Below, one piece after another: positions 1-7,104 of a DNA stretch of 42,653 bases. The stretch is from Desulfamplus sp. (GTDB taxonomy: Bacteria; Desulfobacterota; Desulfobacteria; Desulfobacterales; Desulfobacteraceae). The stretch lies in contig JADFYT010000003.1 in the NCBI GenBank assembly GCA_015232935.1, positions 1 through 42,653 on the forward strand. Direction: 5' to 3'. Under the pieces are notes generated by a model that had not been told where the DNA came from, searched no databases, and saw nothing but the letters and a program-made list of their open reading frames with translations. Each line of letters begins with the position of its first letter. The stretch's first letter is position 1. The position numbers were made by a program, and so were the translations under genes.

Positions 1-116
1 TAATGCAGAAGGGGTGTAACAGCTTCATTCAAAAACCATTCACTATTGATGAACTCTCACGACAGGTCAGAAAAGTTCTTGATAACGGCCATGCCCCCCC
101 TGATGGGCATAACTAA
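1..116 (+). CDS. C-terminal tail of a receiver-domain protein (partial, 5' end outside window)
   Basis: An open frame runs from the left edge (codons in phase with base 3) to TAA at 114-116. The visible 37 residues contain the stretch NSFIQKPFTIDELSRQVRKVL, typical of the last strand and helix of CheY-like receiver domains: the K-P pair is the conserved lysine-proline at the end of beta-5, followed by helix alpha-5. Receivers ending this way are common at the C-terminus of hybrid histidine kinases and response regulators. The phosphoacceptor Asp and the rest of the protein lie outside the window, so kinase hybrid versus stand-alone regulator cannot be decided. A 6-bp inverted repeat (91-96 with 105-110) sits in the last codons but has no T-run. 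Confidence 0.75.
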   Translation, partial: MQKGCNSFIQKPFTIDELSRQVRKVLDNGHAPPDGHN

Positions 117-181
117 AAAAAATTAAAGCCTCATCAATACCTTTGCCAATTTTATTTTGGCTTGAATTTTTTGTCTATATA

Positions 182-210
182 TTGTGACTGAATGTTTTTA
201 ATCATACAAT
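182..210 (+). promoter_or_regulatory. candidate sigma-70 promoter for glpK
   Basis: TTGTGA (182-187) is separated by 17 bp from TACAAT (205-210), a 4/6 and 5/6 match to the sigma-70 hexamers. It lies about 150 bp upstream of the glpK start in an otherwise gene-free, AT-rich stretch. This is found by eye. The leader of about 140 nt downstream of it shows no riboswitch I recognise. Confidence 0.4.
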
Positions 211-360
211 ATATGGTGTTTAAAATGGTCATATTTCAGACCTATTTTGAATTTGGCGAAGGTATTGCTCATGATTACAGCTATAGTTCTACAGATAATC
301 AAGGAACCGGTAAAAACAGATTATTCAAAATCCTAAAACAAATCCATAAGGAGATTTTCC

Positions 361-1878
361 ATGAAAAAATATGTAGGTGCATTGGATCAGGGTACCACCA
401 GCACACGGTTTATAATTTTTGGCCATGATGGAAATATTGTTGGGGTGGATCAGAGGGAGCACCGTCAGATATTTGAAAAACCGGGCTGGGTAGAGCATGA
501 CCCCATGGAGGTCTGGGGGAATACAGCGGCAGTAATTCGCGGTGCCCTTGCAAAATCAGGAATTTCAGGGGACGAGCTTGCTGCAATTGGTATCACGAAT
601 CAGAGGGAAACCGTGCTTGTTTGGGACAGGCGTACAGGCAAACCCTTTCACAATGCCATTGTGTGGCAGTGCACCAGAACTGATGATATCTGTCAGCAAC
701 TTATAAAAGACGGGGGGCAGGATCGGTTCAGGGCAAAGACGGGTCTGCCTGTGGCTACATATTTTTCAGGACCCAAAATCAAATGGATACTGGACAATGT
801 TCCGGCAGCAAGGGAGGCATCAAAAAAAGGGGACGCTCTTTTTGGAACTATGGATACATGGATGATCTGGAATCTTACAGGTGGTGTAAAAGGAGGATCT
901 CATGTTACCGACGTAACCAACGCCAGTCGTACCATGCTTATGGATATTTCAACATTAAATTGGGACAGCCATATTCTTGATATCCTTGAAATACCTGCTT
1001 CAGGACTTCCTGCAATTACGCCTTCATCTGACAGCCGGACATGGGGCTTAACCAGAAATGAGGGACCTTTGGGTGCCGAGATTCCGGTATGTGGAAACCT
1101 CGGCGATCAGCAGGCCGCACTCTTTGGCCAGACATGTTTCGAGCCTGGAGAGGCTAAAAATACCTACGGAACAGGATGTTTTCTGCTGCTCAACACCGGA
1201 AATACCCCTGTTCAGTCAAAGCATGGACTGTTGACCACACTTGGGTACCAGATCGGTCAAAACAGACCTGTGTACGCACTTGAAGGGTCGGTAGCCATGG
1301 CCGGCGCGCTGGTTCAGTGGATACGGGACAATCTCCAGATGATCCGAGAGGCTCCCGAGATTGAGACCCTTGCCTCAGCAGTCACGGATAATGGCGGAGT
1401 TTACTGCGTTCCTGCCTTTTCAGGACTGTTTGCTCCTTACTGGCGATCTGATGCGAGAGGCGTCATTGTAGGATTGACCCGCTATGTTAACAGGCACCAC
1501 ATTGCAAGAGCTGTTCTTGAAGCCACGGCTTATCAGACCAAAGATATTGTGGATGCCATGAATCTTGATTCAGGTGTGGATCTTACCAGGCTGAAAGTGG
1601 ATGGGGGAATGGTTGAGAACAGGCTTCTTATGCAGTTTCAATCCGACATCCTGAGTGTACCGGTTATCCGTCCTAAAGTCGCAGAGACTACAGCTCTTGG
1701 TGCTGCCTATGCCGCAGGTCTTGCTGTAGGATTCTGGAGCAGTATTGAGGATCTTAAGCTTAACTGGTCAATCCACTCTACCTGGAACCCTGACATGGAT
1801 GAAAAAACAAGATCCGAGGGGTATGCAGGCTGGAAAAAGGCGGTTGAAAGGACTCTCAACTGGATGGATCATAAGTGA
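361..1878 (+). CDS. glpK: glycerol kinase
   Basis: ATP-dependent phosphorylation of glycerol to sn-glycerol-3-phosphate in the cytoplasm, the step that traps imported glycerol. The 505-residue length matches the family (about 500). The N-terminal phosphate-binding motif DQGTTSTR (residues 9-16) of the FGGY/actin-like fold is intact, as are WQCTRTDD (glycerol-site region), GPKIKWIL (FGGY signature region) and the C-terminal [13 protein letters not shown]. The ATG is preceded by AAGGAG at good spacing. The ABC genes on the same strand downstream encode a glycerol-type importer, so this is glycerol kinase rather than another FGGY sugar kinase. No glpF facilitator or glpD dehydrogenase is visible in the window; oxidation of glycerol-3-phosphate must be encoded elsewhere. 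Confidence 0.97.
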   Translation: MKKYVGALDQGTTSTRFIIFGHDGNIVGVDQREHRQIFEKPGWVEHDPMEVWGNTAAVIRGALAKSGISGDELAAIGITNQRETVLVWDRRTGKPFHNAIVWQCTRTDDICQQLIKDGGQDRFRAKTGLPVATYFSGPKIKWILDNVPAAREASKKGDALFGTMDTWMIWNLTGGVKGGSHVTDVTNASRTMLMDISTLNWDSHILDILEIPASGLPAITPSSDSRTWGLTRNEGPLGAEIPVCGNLGDQQAALFGQTCFEPGEAKNTYGTGCFLLLNTGNTPVQSKHGLLTTLGYQIGQNRPVYALEGSVAMAGALVQWIRDNLQMIREAPEIETLASAVTDNGGVYCVPAFSGLFAPYWRSDARGVIVGLTRYVNRHHIARAVLEATAYQTKDIVDAMNLDSGVDLTRLKVDGGMVENRLLMQFQSDILSVPVIRPKVAETTALGAAYAAGLAVGFWSSIEDLKLNWSIHSTWNPDMDEKTRSEGYAGWKKAVERTLNWMDHK

Positions 1879-2030
1879 GCGTAAGGATGTATTGTCAAGT
1901 GTTTTATGACTGTGTCCTAATTTCAAGGAACCCTGTTAATTGCTGCGACATCAGCATGGCACTCTGAATTGCTGAGTGTTTTTTTAATACTTGACAAATA
2001 GAAGAGCGTGTATTAATCAGGATAAACACA

Positions 2031-2067
2031 AAAGTTGATATGTGAACAAAAAAGTTAGTATGCGAAC
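2031..2067. repeat. two-copy direct repeat, 20-bp period
   Basis: AAAGTTGATATGTGAAC (2031-2047) and AAAGTTAGTATGCGAAC (2051-2067) match at 14 of 17 positions and start 20 bp apart, about two helical turns. Repeats so phased can be tandem binding sites for a regulator on one face of DNA. No regulator gene is adjacent. Confidence 0.5.
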
Positions 2068-2214
2068 ATGTATTTGATGCGTAACATGACCTATTATAGT
2101 TTTTCAGATAATTAACTTGGCTAAAATGCTGCATTAGGCTAATGTTCTTTAAACTTGAAGAAGCACTAACAGCAAAGGGTATATCTGACAAAAGACCTTT
2201 CTGGAAATCGATAA

Positions 2215-2228
2215 TTCTGATATCAGAA
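2215..2228. promoter_or_regulatory. perfect 14-bp palindrome upstream of glpS, candidate operator
   Basis: TTCTGATATCAGAA equals its own reverse complement. It ends 40 bp before the glpS ATG, where an operator for a dimeric repressor or activator would sit. I did not find a second copy upstream of glpK. Function is inferred only from symmetry and position. Confidence 0.35.
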
Positions 2229-2268
2229 CAAACAGTAACTGATGAAGTAATGTAGAGGGAGACAATAC

Positions 2269-3342
2269 ATGGGATTATCCCTTAAGAACATGCAGAAAAA
2301 AGTGGATGGAGAAATTCACCTCACAAATATTAACCTGGACTTTGAATCTGGTTCACGCAATGTTATTCTGGGCAGGACTTTATCCGGCAAAACCTCCTTG
2401 CTGCGCCTCATGGCAGGTCTGGATCGCCCCACAAAAGGACAACTGCTGCTGGACGGCAAAGATATTACAGGTATGTCAGTCAGAAAACGAAGTATTGCAA
2501 TGGTGTATCAGCAGTTTATCAATTACCCTTCTTTTACCGTATATGATAATATCGCATCTCCGCTAAAAGTAAGCAAGATGGATAAAAAGGAGATTGACCG
2601 CAGGGTTCAGGAGGCGGCTCATATGCTGCATCTTGAAGAGATGCTCGACCGGCTGCCGTCAGAGCTTTCAGGGGGGCAACAGCAACGTACAGCGATAGCC
2701 AGAGCCATTGTACGGGACGCTGAACTTCTTCTTTTGGACGAACCATTGGTAAATCTTGACTACAAGCTCAGAGAAGAGCTTCAGATAGAACTCCAGGAGA
2801 TATTCAAAAAGCGTGAATCAATAGTGGTCTATACAACCACTGAGCCGGCAGAGGCACTGATGCTCGGAGGCAATATCGTAGTGCTTGATGAGGGCAGAGT
2901 TCTTCAGACCGGTTCTACGCCTGATGTCTATCACCACCCTGCTACCACAAAGGTGGCTGAGGTGTTCAGTGATCCTCCTATCAATTATATAAGTTGCGAT
3001 TTAAAAGAGAGCCAGATACAGCTTGGTGGAGGAGTTGCCTTCCCCCTTTCTGGCCGTTTGAAAACATTGAGCGATGCCAGTTACAAACTGGGTGTGCGTT
3101 CCAACCATTTTTATCTCAGAAGAAAAAATGACGAAGACATAAGACTGACTGTCAAAGTGGAGCTTGCCGAGATCAATGGCTCTGAAACCTTTATACATGC
3201 TGATTTTAACGGTGAAAGAATTGTGATCCAGGAAGTTGGGATCTATTCGAGAAAAATAGGGTCTGAGATTGAAGTCTATGTCAATCCCTCCCGCTTCTTT
3301 GTCTATTCTGATACAGGGCAGCTTGTAATGTCCCCTTCCTGA
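2269..3342 (+). CDS. glpS: glycerol ABC importer ATPase 1 (GlpS-type), switch histidine replaced
   Basis: One of two different ATPases that would power a glycerol ABC importer on the cytoplasmic face. Of 357 residues, about 1-235 are the nucleotide-binding domain and the rest is a TOBE-like regulatory domain as in MalK-type subunits. Visible motifs: Walker A GRTLSGKT (35-42), Q-loop near Q81, full signature LSGGQ (133-137), Walker B LLLLDEP (153-159). At the H-loop, where relatives have THD, this protein reads TTE with Thr191 in the histidine position. The partner encoded next has the opposite defect. SD AGGGAG precedes the ATG. The gene order matches the glpSTPQUV operon described in rhizobia, from which the name is taken. 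Confidence 0.88.
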   Translation: MGLSLKNMQKKVDGEIHLTNINLDFESGSRNVILGRTLSGKTSLLRLMAGLDRPTKGQLLLDGKDITGMSVRKRSIAMVYQQFINYPSFTVYDNIASPLKVSKMDKKEIDRRVQEAAHMLHLEEMLDRLPSELSGGQQQRTAIARAIVRDAELLLLDEPLVNLDYKLREELQIELQEIFKKRESIVVYTTTEPAEALMLGGNIVVLDEGRVLQTGSTPDVYHHPATTKVAEVFSDPPINYISCDLKESQIQLGGGVAFPLSGRLKTLSDASYKLGVRSNHFYLRRKNDEDIRLTVKVELAEINGSETFIHADFNGERIVIQEVGIYSRKIGSEIEVYVNPSRFFVYSDTGQLVMSPS

Positions 3343-3368
3343 CAATTTCTCATCTTAAAAGGACGGTT

Positions 3369-4496
3369 ATGGCACAGATTAATTTAAATAAAATTGCACA
3401 TAGTTACATTAAACACCCGACAGGGGACTCGGATTACGCCCTGAAGCTCATTGACAATATATGGGATGATGGGGGGGCATACGCACTTCTTGGACCTTCG
3501 GGGTGTGGAAAAACCACACTGCTCAATATAATATCCGGACTTTTGGTGCCAAGCAAAGGCAGAATCCTGTTTGATGGCAAAGATGTTACTGATATGCCGC
3601 CTGAAAAACGCAATATTGCCCAGGTATTTCAGTTTCCGGTTCTATATGACACCATGAGCGTATTTGATAATCTGGCGTTTCCTTTGCGAAACCGTGGGTT
3701 TGATGAGGATTCAGTCAAGACAAGAGTTCTTGAAATTGCCGAGATTCTTGAACTGACGCCGTTTCTGTATAAAAAAGCAGCCGGTCTTGCAGCAGATGCC
3801 AAACAGAAGATATCCTTGGGCAGAGGGCTTGTCAGAAGCGACGTTGCAGCCATTTTGTTTGATGAACCACTCACCGTGATTGATCCCAACCTTAAATGGC
3901 AGCTTCGCTGCAAGCTCAAGGAGATTCATGAACAGCTAAAACTCACTCTCATCTATGTGACTCATGACCAGGTGGAAGCCTTGACTTTCGCGGACAAGGT
4001 GGTAGTGATGTACGAAGGAGAGATTGTCCAGATCGGTACCCCCCAGGAACTGTTTGAAAATCCGAGCCATAAGTTTGTTGGATATTTCATTGGCAGCCCG
4101 GGAATGAATTTCCTTCCATGCAAGGTTGATGGAAATATCGCAGTCATTCAGGATTCCCACGGAGTGATGATCAAAAACAACACAAGTGCACAAAGTCTTG
4201 GAATACCTCTGAATGACACCTTGACCTCGCTCGCGTCAAAAGCTTCCGGACAACTTGAACTCGGGATTCGCCCCCTGTATCTCAAGGTTCATCCAACTGA
4301 GGTCAAAGGAGCTCTCAAGGCAAAAGTAAAGGCGTTGCAGGATCACGGAAACTTCAAGATCATCACGGTTATCCTGGCTGGTCATACTCTCAGGGCAAGA
4401 CTTGATGAAGATGATTTTACCGGTACAGAAGATGTCTGGCTTGAGTTTCCGGTTGACTGGATCCGGCTGTTTGCAAAAGAGAGACTTTTAAAGTAA
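3369..4496 (+). CDS. glpT: glycerol ABC importer ATPase 2 (GlpT-type), degenerate signature motif
   Basis: Second ATPase of the importer, 375 residues: a nucleotide-binding domain to about residue 240 and a C-terminal TOBE-like region. Walker A GPSGCGKT (42-49), Q-loop Q88, Walker B ILFDEP (162-167) and switch histidine THD (His199) are intact, but the ABC signature LSGGQ is replaced by LAADA (140-144). With GlpS this predicts a heterodimer in which only one of the two composite ATP sites is canonical. The gene starts 27 bp after glpS and is followed after 57 bp by the permease glpP. It is unrelated to the E. coli glycerol-3-phosphate antiporter of the same name. Confidence 0.88.
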   Translation: MAQINLNKIAHSYIKHPTGDSDYALKLIDNIWDDGGAYALLGPSGCGKTTLLNIISGLLVPSKGRILFDGKDVTDMPPEKRNIAQVFQFPVLYDTMSVFDNLAFPLRNRGFDEDSVKTRVLEIAEILELTPFLYKKAAGLAADAKQKISLGRGLVRSDVAAILFDEPLTVIDPNLKWQLRCKLKEIHEQLKLTLIYVTHDQVEALTFADKVVVMYEGEIVQIGTPQELFENPSHKFVGYFIGSPGMNFLPCKVDGNIAVIQDSHGVMIKNNTSAQSLGIPLNDTLTSLASKASGQLELGIRPLYLKVHPTEVKGALKAKVKALQDHGNFKIITVILAGHTLRARLDEDDFTGTEDVWLEFPVDWIRLFAKERLLK

Positions 4497-4553
4497 GAGA
4501 AGATTGTGAACATACAAGAAGATGGTGAGCATACAAAATAAGGAGTCTTTAAT

Positions 4554-5423
4554 ATGAACAAATGGGAAGATAACAAAGCCTGGTTTCTGGTGCTGCCGGT
4601 GTTTGTCATTGTCGCCTTTAGTGCCATCCTTCCTTTAATGACGGTTGTAAACTATTCCATTCAGGATATATTCGGGCCAGGCGAACGTGTGTTTGTGGGA
4701 CTTGAGTGGTTTGAGGAGGTGCTTGCAGATCCCCGACTGCATGAAGCTCTCATGCGCCAGTTTCTCTTTTCCGGACTTGTGCTTCTAATAGAGATTCCCC
4801 TTGGAATCGGCATTGCACTGCTTATGCCCAAAAAAGGCTGGGGAGCATCCTTGAGTCTTGTACTGATGGCATTGCCTCTTCTGATCCCATGGAATGTTAT
4901 TGGTACGATCTGGATTGTGTTTACAAGACCAGACATAGGGCTTTTCGGGTCATTTATAAATGGCATTGGAATTCCGTTTGACCATACTGCAAGTCCTATA
5001 CAGGCATGGATTACCCTGATACTGATGGAGGTCTGGCACTGGACTCCATTAGTGGTTCTTCTCGCATACGCGGGATTGAGGGCTATTCCTGAAGCCTATT
5101 TTCAGGCCGCAAAAATTGACGGGGCTTCTGCCTGGGCTGTATTCAAGTATATCCAGCTTCCCAAGATGCGGGGAGTTCTGACCATCGCACTGCTCCTGAG
5201 GTTCATGGACAGCTTTCTGATCTATGCGGAACCATTTGTTTTAACCGGTGGCGGACCTGGCAACACTACTACCTTTTTATCTATCTATCTTGTCAAGATT
5301 GCTGTCGGTCAGTTTGACTTGGGTCCTGCTGCCGCATTTTCCCTGATCTACTTTTTAATTATTCTGCTTTTGAGCTGGCTGTTTTATCAGGTACTTCAAA
5401 ACGCCGGTAAAGGAGATGCGTGA
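4554..5423 (+). CDS. glpP: glycerol ABC importer inner-membrane permease 1
   Basis: Membrane-spanning permease of the MalF/UgpA type, 289 residues with about six hydrophobic segments, the first at residues 9-33. The cytoplasmic EAA loop that docks onto the ATPase is visible around residues 180-205 (PEAYFQAAKIDGASAW, then the family Leu-Pro after Ile-Gln). SD AAGGAG is close upstream of the ATG. Its TGA stop (5421-5423) overlaps the ATG of the next permease by one base, so the two halves of the membrane channel are translationally coupled. Specificity for glycerol comes from context (glpK, GlpU- and GlpV-type partners), not from the permease itself. Confidence 0.9.
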   Translation: MNKWEDNKAWFLVLPVFVIVAFSAILPLMTVVNYSIQDIFGPGERVFVGLEWFEEVLADPRLHEALMRQFLFSGLVLLIEIPLGIGIALLMPKKGWGASLSLVLMALPLLIPWNVIGTIWIVFTRPDIGLFGSFINGIGIPFDHTASPIQAWITLILMEVWHWTPLVVLLAYAGLRAIPEAYFQAAKIDGASAWAVFKYIQLPKMRGVLTIALLLRFMDSFLIYAEPFVLTGGGPGNTTTFLSIYLVKIAVGQFDLGPAAAFSLIYFLIILLLSWLFYQVLQNAGKGDA

Positions 5424-6226
5424 TGAAAATTAAAAAAAGAACTATTGTCCTTACCTTCTATTTTGTGCTGCTTCTGCTTCCAATCTACTGGATGCTGAAC
5501 ATGTCCTTAAGAACCAATGCCGATATCCTCAGTACTTTTTCACTCTACCCCAAAGATATCACCTTTGCCAATTACGTCAAAATTTTCACCGACGCCTCAT
5601 GGTATTCGGGTTATATAAACTCCATTATCTATGTGAGCATAAATACTCTTATTTCCTTGTTCACTGCACTTCCGGCTGCCTATGCATTTTCACGTTACCG
5701 GTTTATCGGCGACAGCCAGATGTTTTTCTGGCTTCTGACCAACCGCATGGCTCCAGCAGCGGTATTTTTGCTCCCCTTTTTTCAGCTCTACTCAACCTTC
5801 GGCCTTATTGATACCCATATCGCAGTAGCCCTGGCCCATTGTCTTTTCAATGTTCCTCTGGCAGTCTGGATCCTTGAAGGGTTCATGTCTGGTATCCCAA
5901 GAGAGATTGATGAGACCGCCTACATTGATGGCTACTCTTTTCCCGGTTTTTTTGTCATGGTCTTCATGCCTCTTATTCGCTCAGGTGTCGGAGTTACTGC
6001 CTTTTTCTGCTTCATGTTCTCATGGGTTGAACTTCTTTTTGCAAGAACCCTGACCACAACGGCTGCCAAACCAATAGCTGCCACAATGACCCGTACAGTA
6101 AGTGCCACCGGCCTTGACTGGGGACTTTTATCCGCGGCAGGAATTTTAACGATTGTCCCCGGGGCTTTAGTGATCTGGTTTGTCAGAAACCACATGGCAA
6201 AAGGCTTTGCAATGGGCAGGGTTTAG
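5423..6226 (+). CDS. glpQ: glycerol ABC importer inner-membrane permease 2
   Basis: Second permease, MalG/UgpE type, 267 residues from the chosen ATG. A GTG at 5420 lies in frame, but AGGAG at 5411-5415 is 7 nt from the ATG and only 4 nt from the GTG, so the ATG is preferred. Hydrophobic segments begin at residue 8. The EAA loop is IPREIDETAYIDGYSF, followed by the Leu-Ile of the docking helix. The start overlaps the glpP stop as TGATG, which favours equal production of the two permeases. It is not the E. coli glycerophosphodiesterase GlpQ; the symbol follows the rhizobial glycerol operon. Confidence 0.9.
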   Translation: MKIKKRTIVLTFYFVLLLLPIYWMLNMSLRTNADILSTFSLYPKDITFANYVKIFTDASWYSGYINSIIYVSINTLISLFTALPAAYAFSRYRFIGDSQMFFWLLTNRMAPAAVFLLPFFQLYSTFGLIDTHIAVALAHCLFNVPLAVWILEGFMSGIPREIDETAYIDGYSFPGFFVMVFMPLIRSGVGVTAFFCFMFSWVELLFARTLTTTAAKPIAATMTRTVSATGLDWGLLSAAGILTIVPGALVIWFVRNHMAKGFAMGRV

Positions 6227-6365
6227 GCTCCTGATTTCTGGTTTTTGTTTTATTCTTGCACAAAAATCAGAGAACTTTTTGGGTTTTGGTTTGTCTATGT
6301 TTTTTTGTTCCGGCTTGTACAAGTCAGTGGATGGAAAAAGCTAATTATAGAGGAAGGAGAGAGTT

Positions 6366-6644
6366 ATGAATCTTGAGTGGATGGCATGGACATTGCCCAC
6401 TGCAATTTTTTTTATTACTATTATCTGCATACTTATTGCCATGACCACATGGCAGATTATATCGCCATGCGTCAAAAGGCGTGGTTTTATCCCCCTGAGC
6501 ACAACTCGGGGAGACAGGCTTTTCATAGGGCTTCTTAGCAGTGCGTACATTCACCTGGCATGGCTTGGGTTAACCGATTTTACAATATGGATAGCTTTTG
6601 CCTTTTCTTTGGTTTGGATGGGAGTTGTCATGCGCTGGGGGTGA
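6366..6644 (+). CDS. glpU: small membrane protein of glycerol ABC operons (GlpU, DUF2160-like)
   Basis: A 92-residue protein with two to three hydrophobic stretches (about 8-30, 50-66 and 68-88) and a basic linker. Small proteins of this kind (DUF2160) accompany glycerol-type ABC transporters between the second permease and the binding protein, exactly its position here. Its molecular role is not established; an accessory subunit of the membrane complex is likely. AAGGAG lies 6 nt before the ATG. A strong terminator hairpin follows 80 bp downstream, so this is the last gene of the S-T-P-Q-U block before the binding-protein gene. Confidence 0.82.
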   Translation: MNLEWMAWTLPTAIFFITIICILIAMTTWQIISPCVKRRGFIPLSTTRGDRLFIGLLSSAYIHLAWLGLTDFTIWIAFAFSLVWMGVVMRWG

Positions 6645-6725
6645 AATTGAATACTGCAAAAGATTTGGATTTTATGCAAAAAAAACTGTCTGTCCGCAGT
6701 GATGTCCAAGTAAAATCAACAATCG

Positions 6726-6780
6726 AAATGCCGGTTCTGCAAGAAGTCTGTTAAACAGAATTCTTGAACAGGCATTTTTT
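6726..6780 (+). terminator. strong rho-independent terminator after glpU
   Basis: AAATGCC (6726-6732) pairs with GGCATTT (6771-6777). Inside it GTTC pairs with GAAC, AAGAA with TTCTT, and TCTGTT with AACAGA around a tiny loop, giving a nearly continuous long stem. A run of six T (6775-6780) follows. It should end most transcripts of the S-T-P-Q-U block before the binding-protein gene. Confidence 0.85.
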
Positions 6781-6841
6781 AGAGTCATAACTATTTGAAT
6801 TTATTTATGACGCATTTTTAAAAAATGACTTTTTACGAGAC

Positions 6842-6867
6842 CATCAATGTTTGATGATCCTTTTTTT
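6842..6867 (+). terminator. second terminator-like hairpin
   Basis: CATCAA (6842-6847) and TTGATG (6851-6856) form a 6-bp stem with a 3-base loop, followed by ATCC and seven T (6861-6867). It is short and A/T-rich, so weaker than the terminator 70 bp upstream; possibly a back-up. Confidence 0.5.
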
Positions 6868-6884
6868 CTGATGATGAGGATTGT

Positions 6885-6915
6885 CTTAAGGTGTCAATGG
6901 CCTTTACACCTTAAG
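6885..6915. repeat. long inverted repeat upstream of glpV
   Basis: CTTAAGGTGT (6885-6894) and ACACCTTAAG (6906-6915) are perfect reverse complements around an 11-base centre. In RNA the stem can extend by a U-G wobble and two further pairs. There is no T-run, so it is not a classic terminator. A dimeric-regulator operator or a 5' stabilising stem for the glpV message are both possible. Confidence 0.6.
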
Positions 6916-7104
6916 GCAGAAGGTCAGGATTGGACAGCCGCTACAGCTCAACTTCCCTCTTGAATCAAGGATTTGGAAGGGGACTTCCTGGCGGGAATGT
7001 TAAATAACTGAACAACGGGAATAGTAGCTGTACAACTGAAACCTGTCACCTCTTTGATAATAAAAAACAGGGCCATGTTAAGAAGACAATGTTAAGGAGA
7101 CAAC

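Larger units (their letters stand above)
1879..2268. other. 390-bp regulatory gap between glpK and the glycerol ABC genes
   Basis: No convincing gene. It holds, in order: a weak terminator-like hairpin (CACTC 1960-1964 with GAGTG 1974-1978, then seven T at 1979-1985); a TTGACA hexamer at 1991-1996 with a poor -10; a 17-bp imperfect direct repeat at 20-bp period (2031-2047 and 2051-2067); a 17-bp word at 2147-2163 also found at 28207-28223; and a perfect 14-bp palindrome at 2215-2228, about 40 bp before glpS. The gap therefore looks like a second regulatory region, so glpS onward may have its own promoter and not depend only on read-through from glpK. Confidence 0.5.
6645..7104. other. 460-bp structured gap between glpU and glpV
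   Basis: No gene seen. The stretch is packed with inverted repeats: a strong rho-independent terminator (6726-6780), a second shorter hairpin followed by seven T (6842-6867), a long perfect 10-bp inverted repeat (6885-6915), the 11-base inverted repeat CTTGAATCAAG (6959-6969), and GGAAG/CTTCC (6975-6979 with 6984-6988), which competes with an upstream ACTTCC (6951-6956). This would separate binding-protein expression from the membrane genes, or tune it by partial termination and transcript stabilisation. Confidence 0.55.

Noticed and set aside
1957-1974. Sigma-54-like element (TGGCAC ... TTGCT) after glpK
   Set aside because: The spacing between the GG and GC elements is one base too long for sigma-54, and the sequence is better explained as part of the terminator-like hairpin.
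1904-2191. 95-codon open frame on the minus strand between glpK and glpS
   Set aside because: Atypical Ser/Cys/Asn-rich composition, no ribosome site and no family resemblance. It covers the phased repeats and shared 17-bp word, so it is regulatory DNA rather than a gene.
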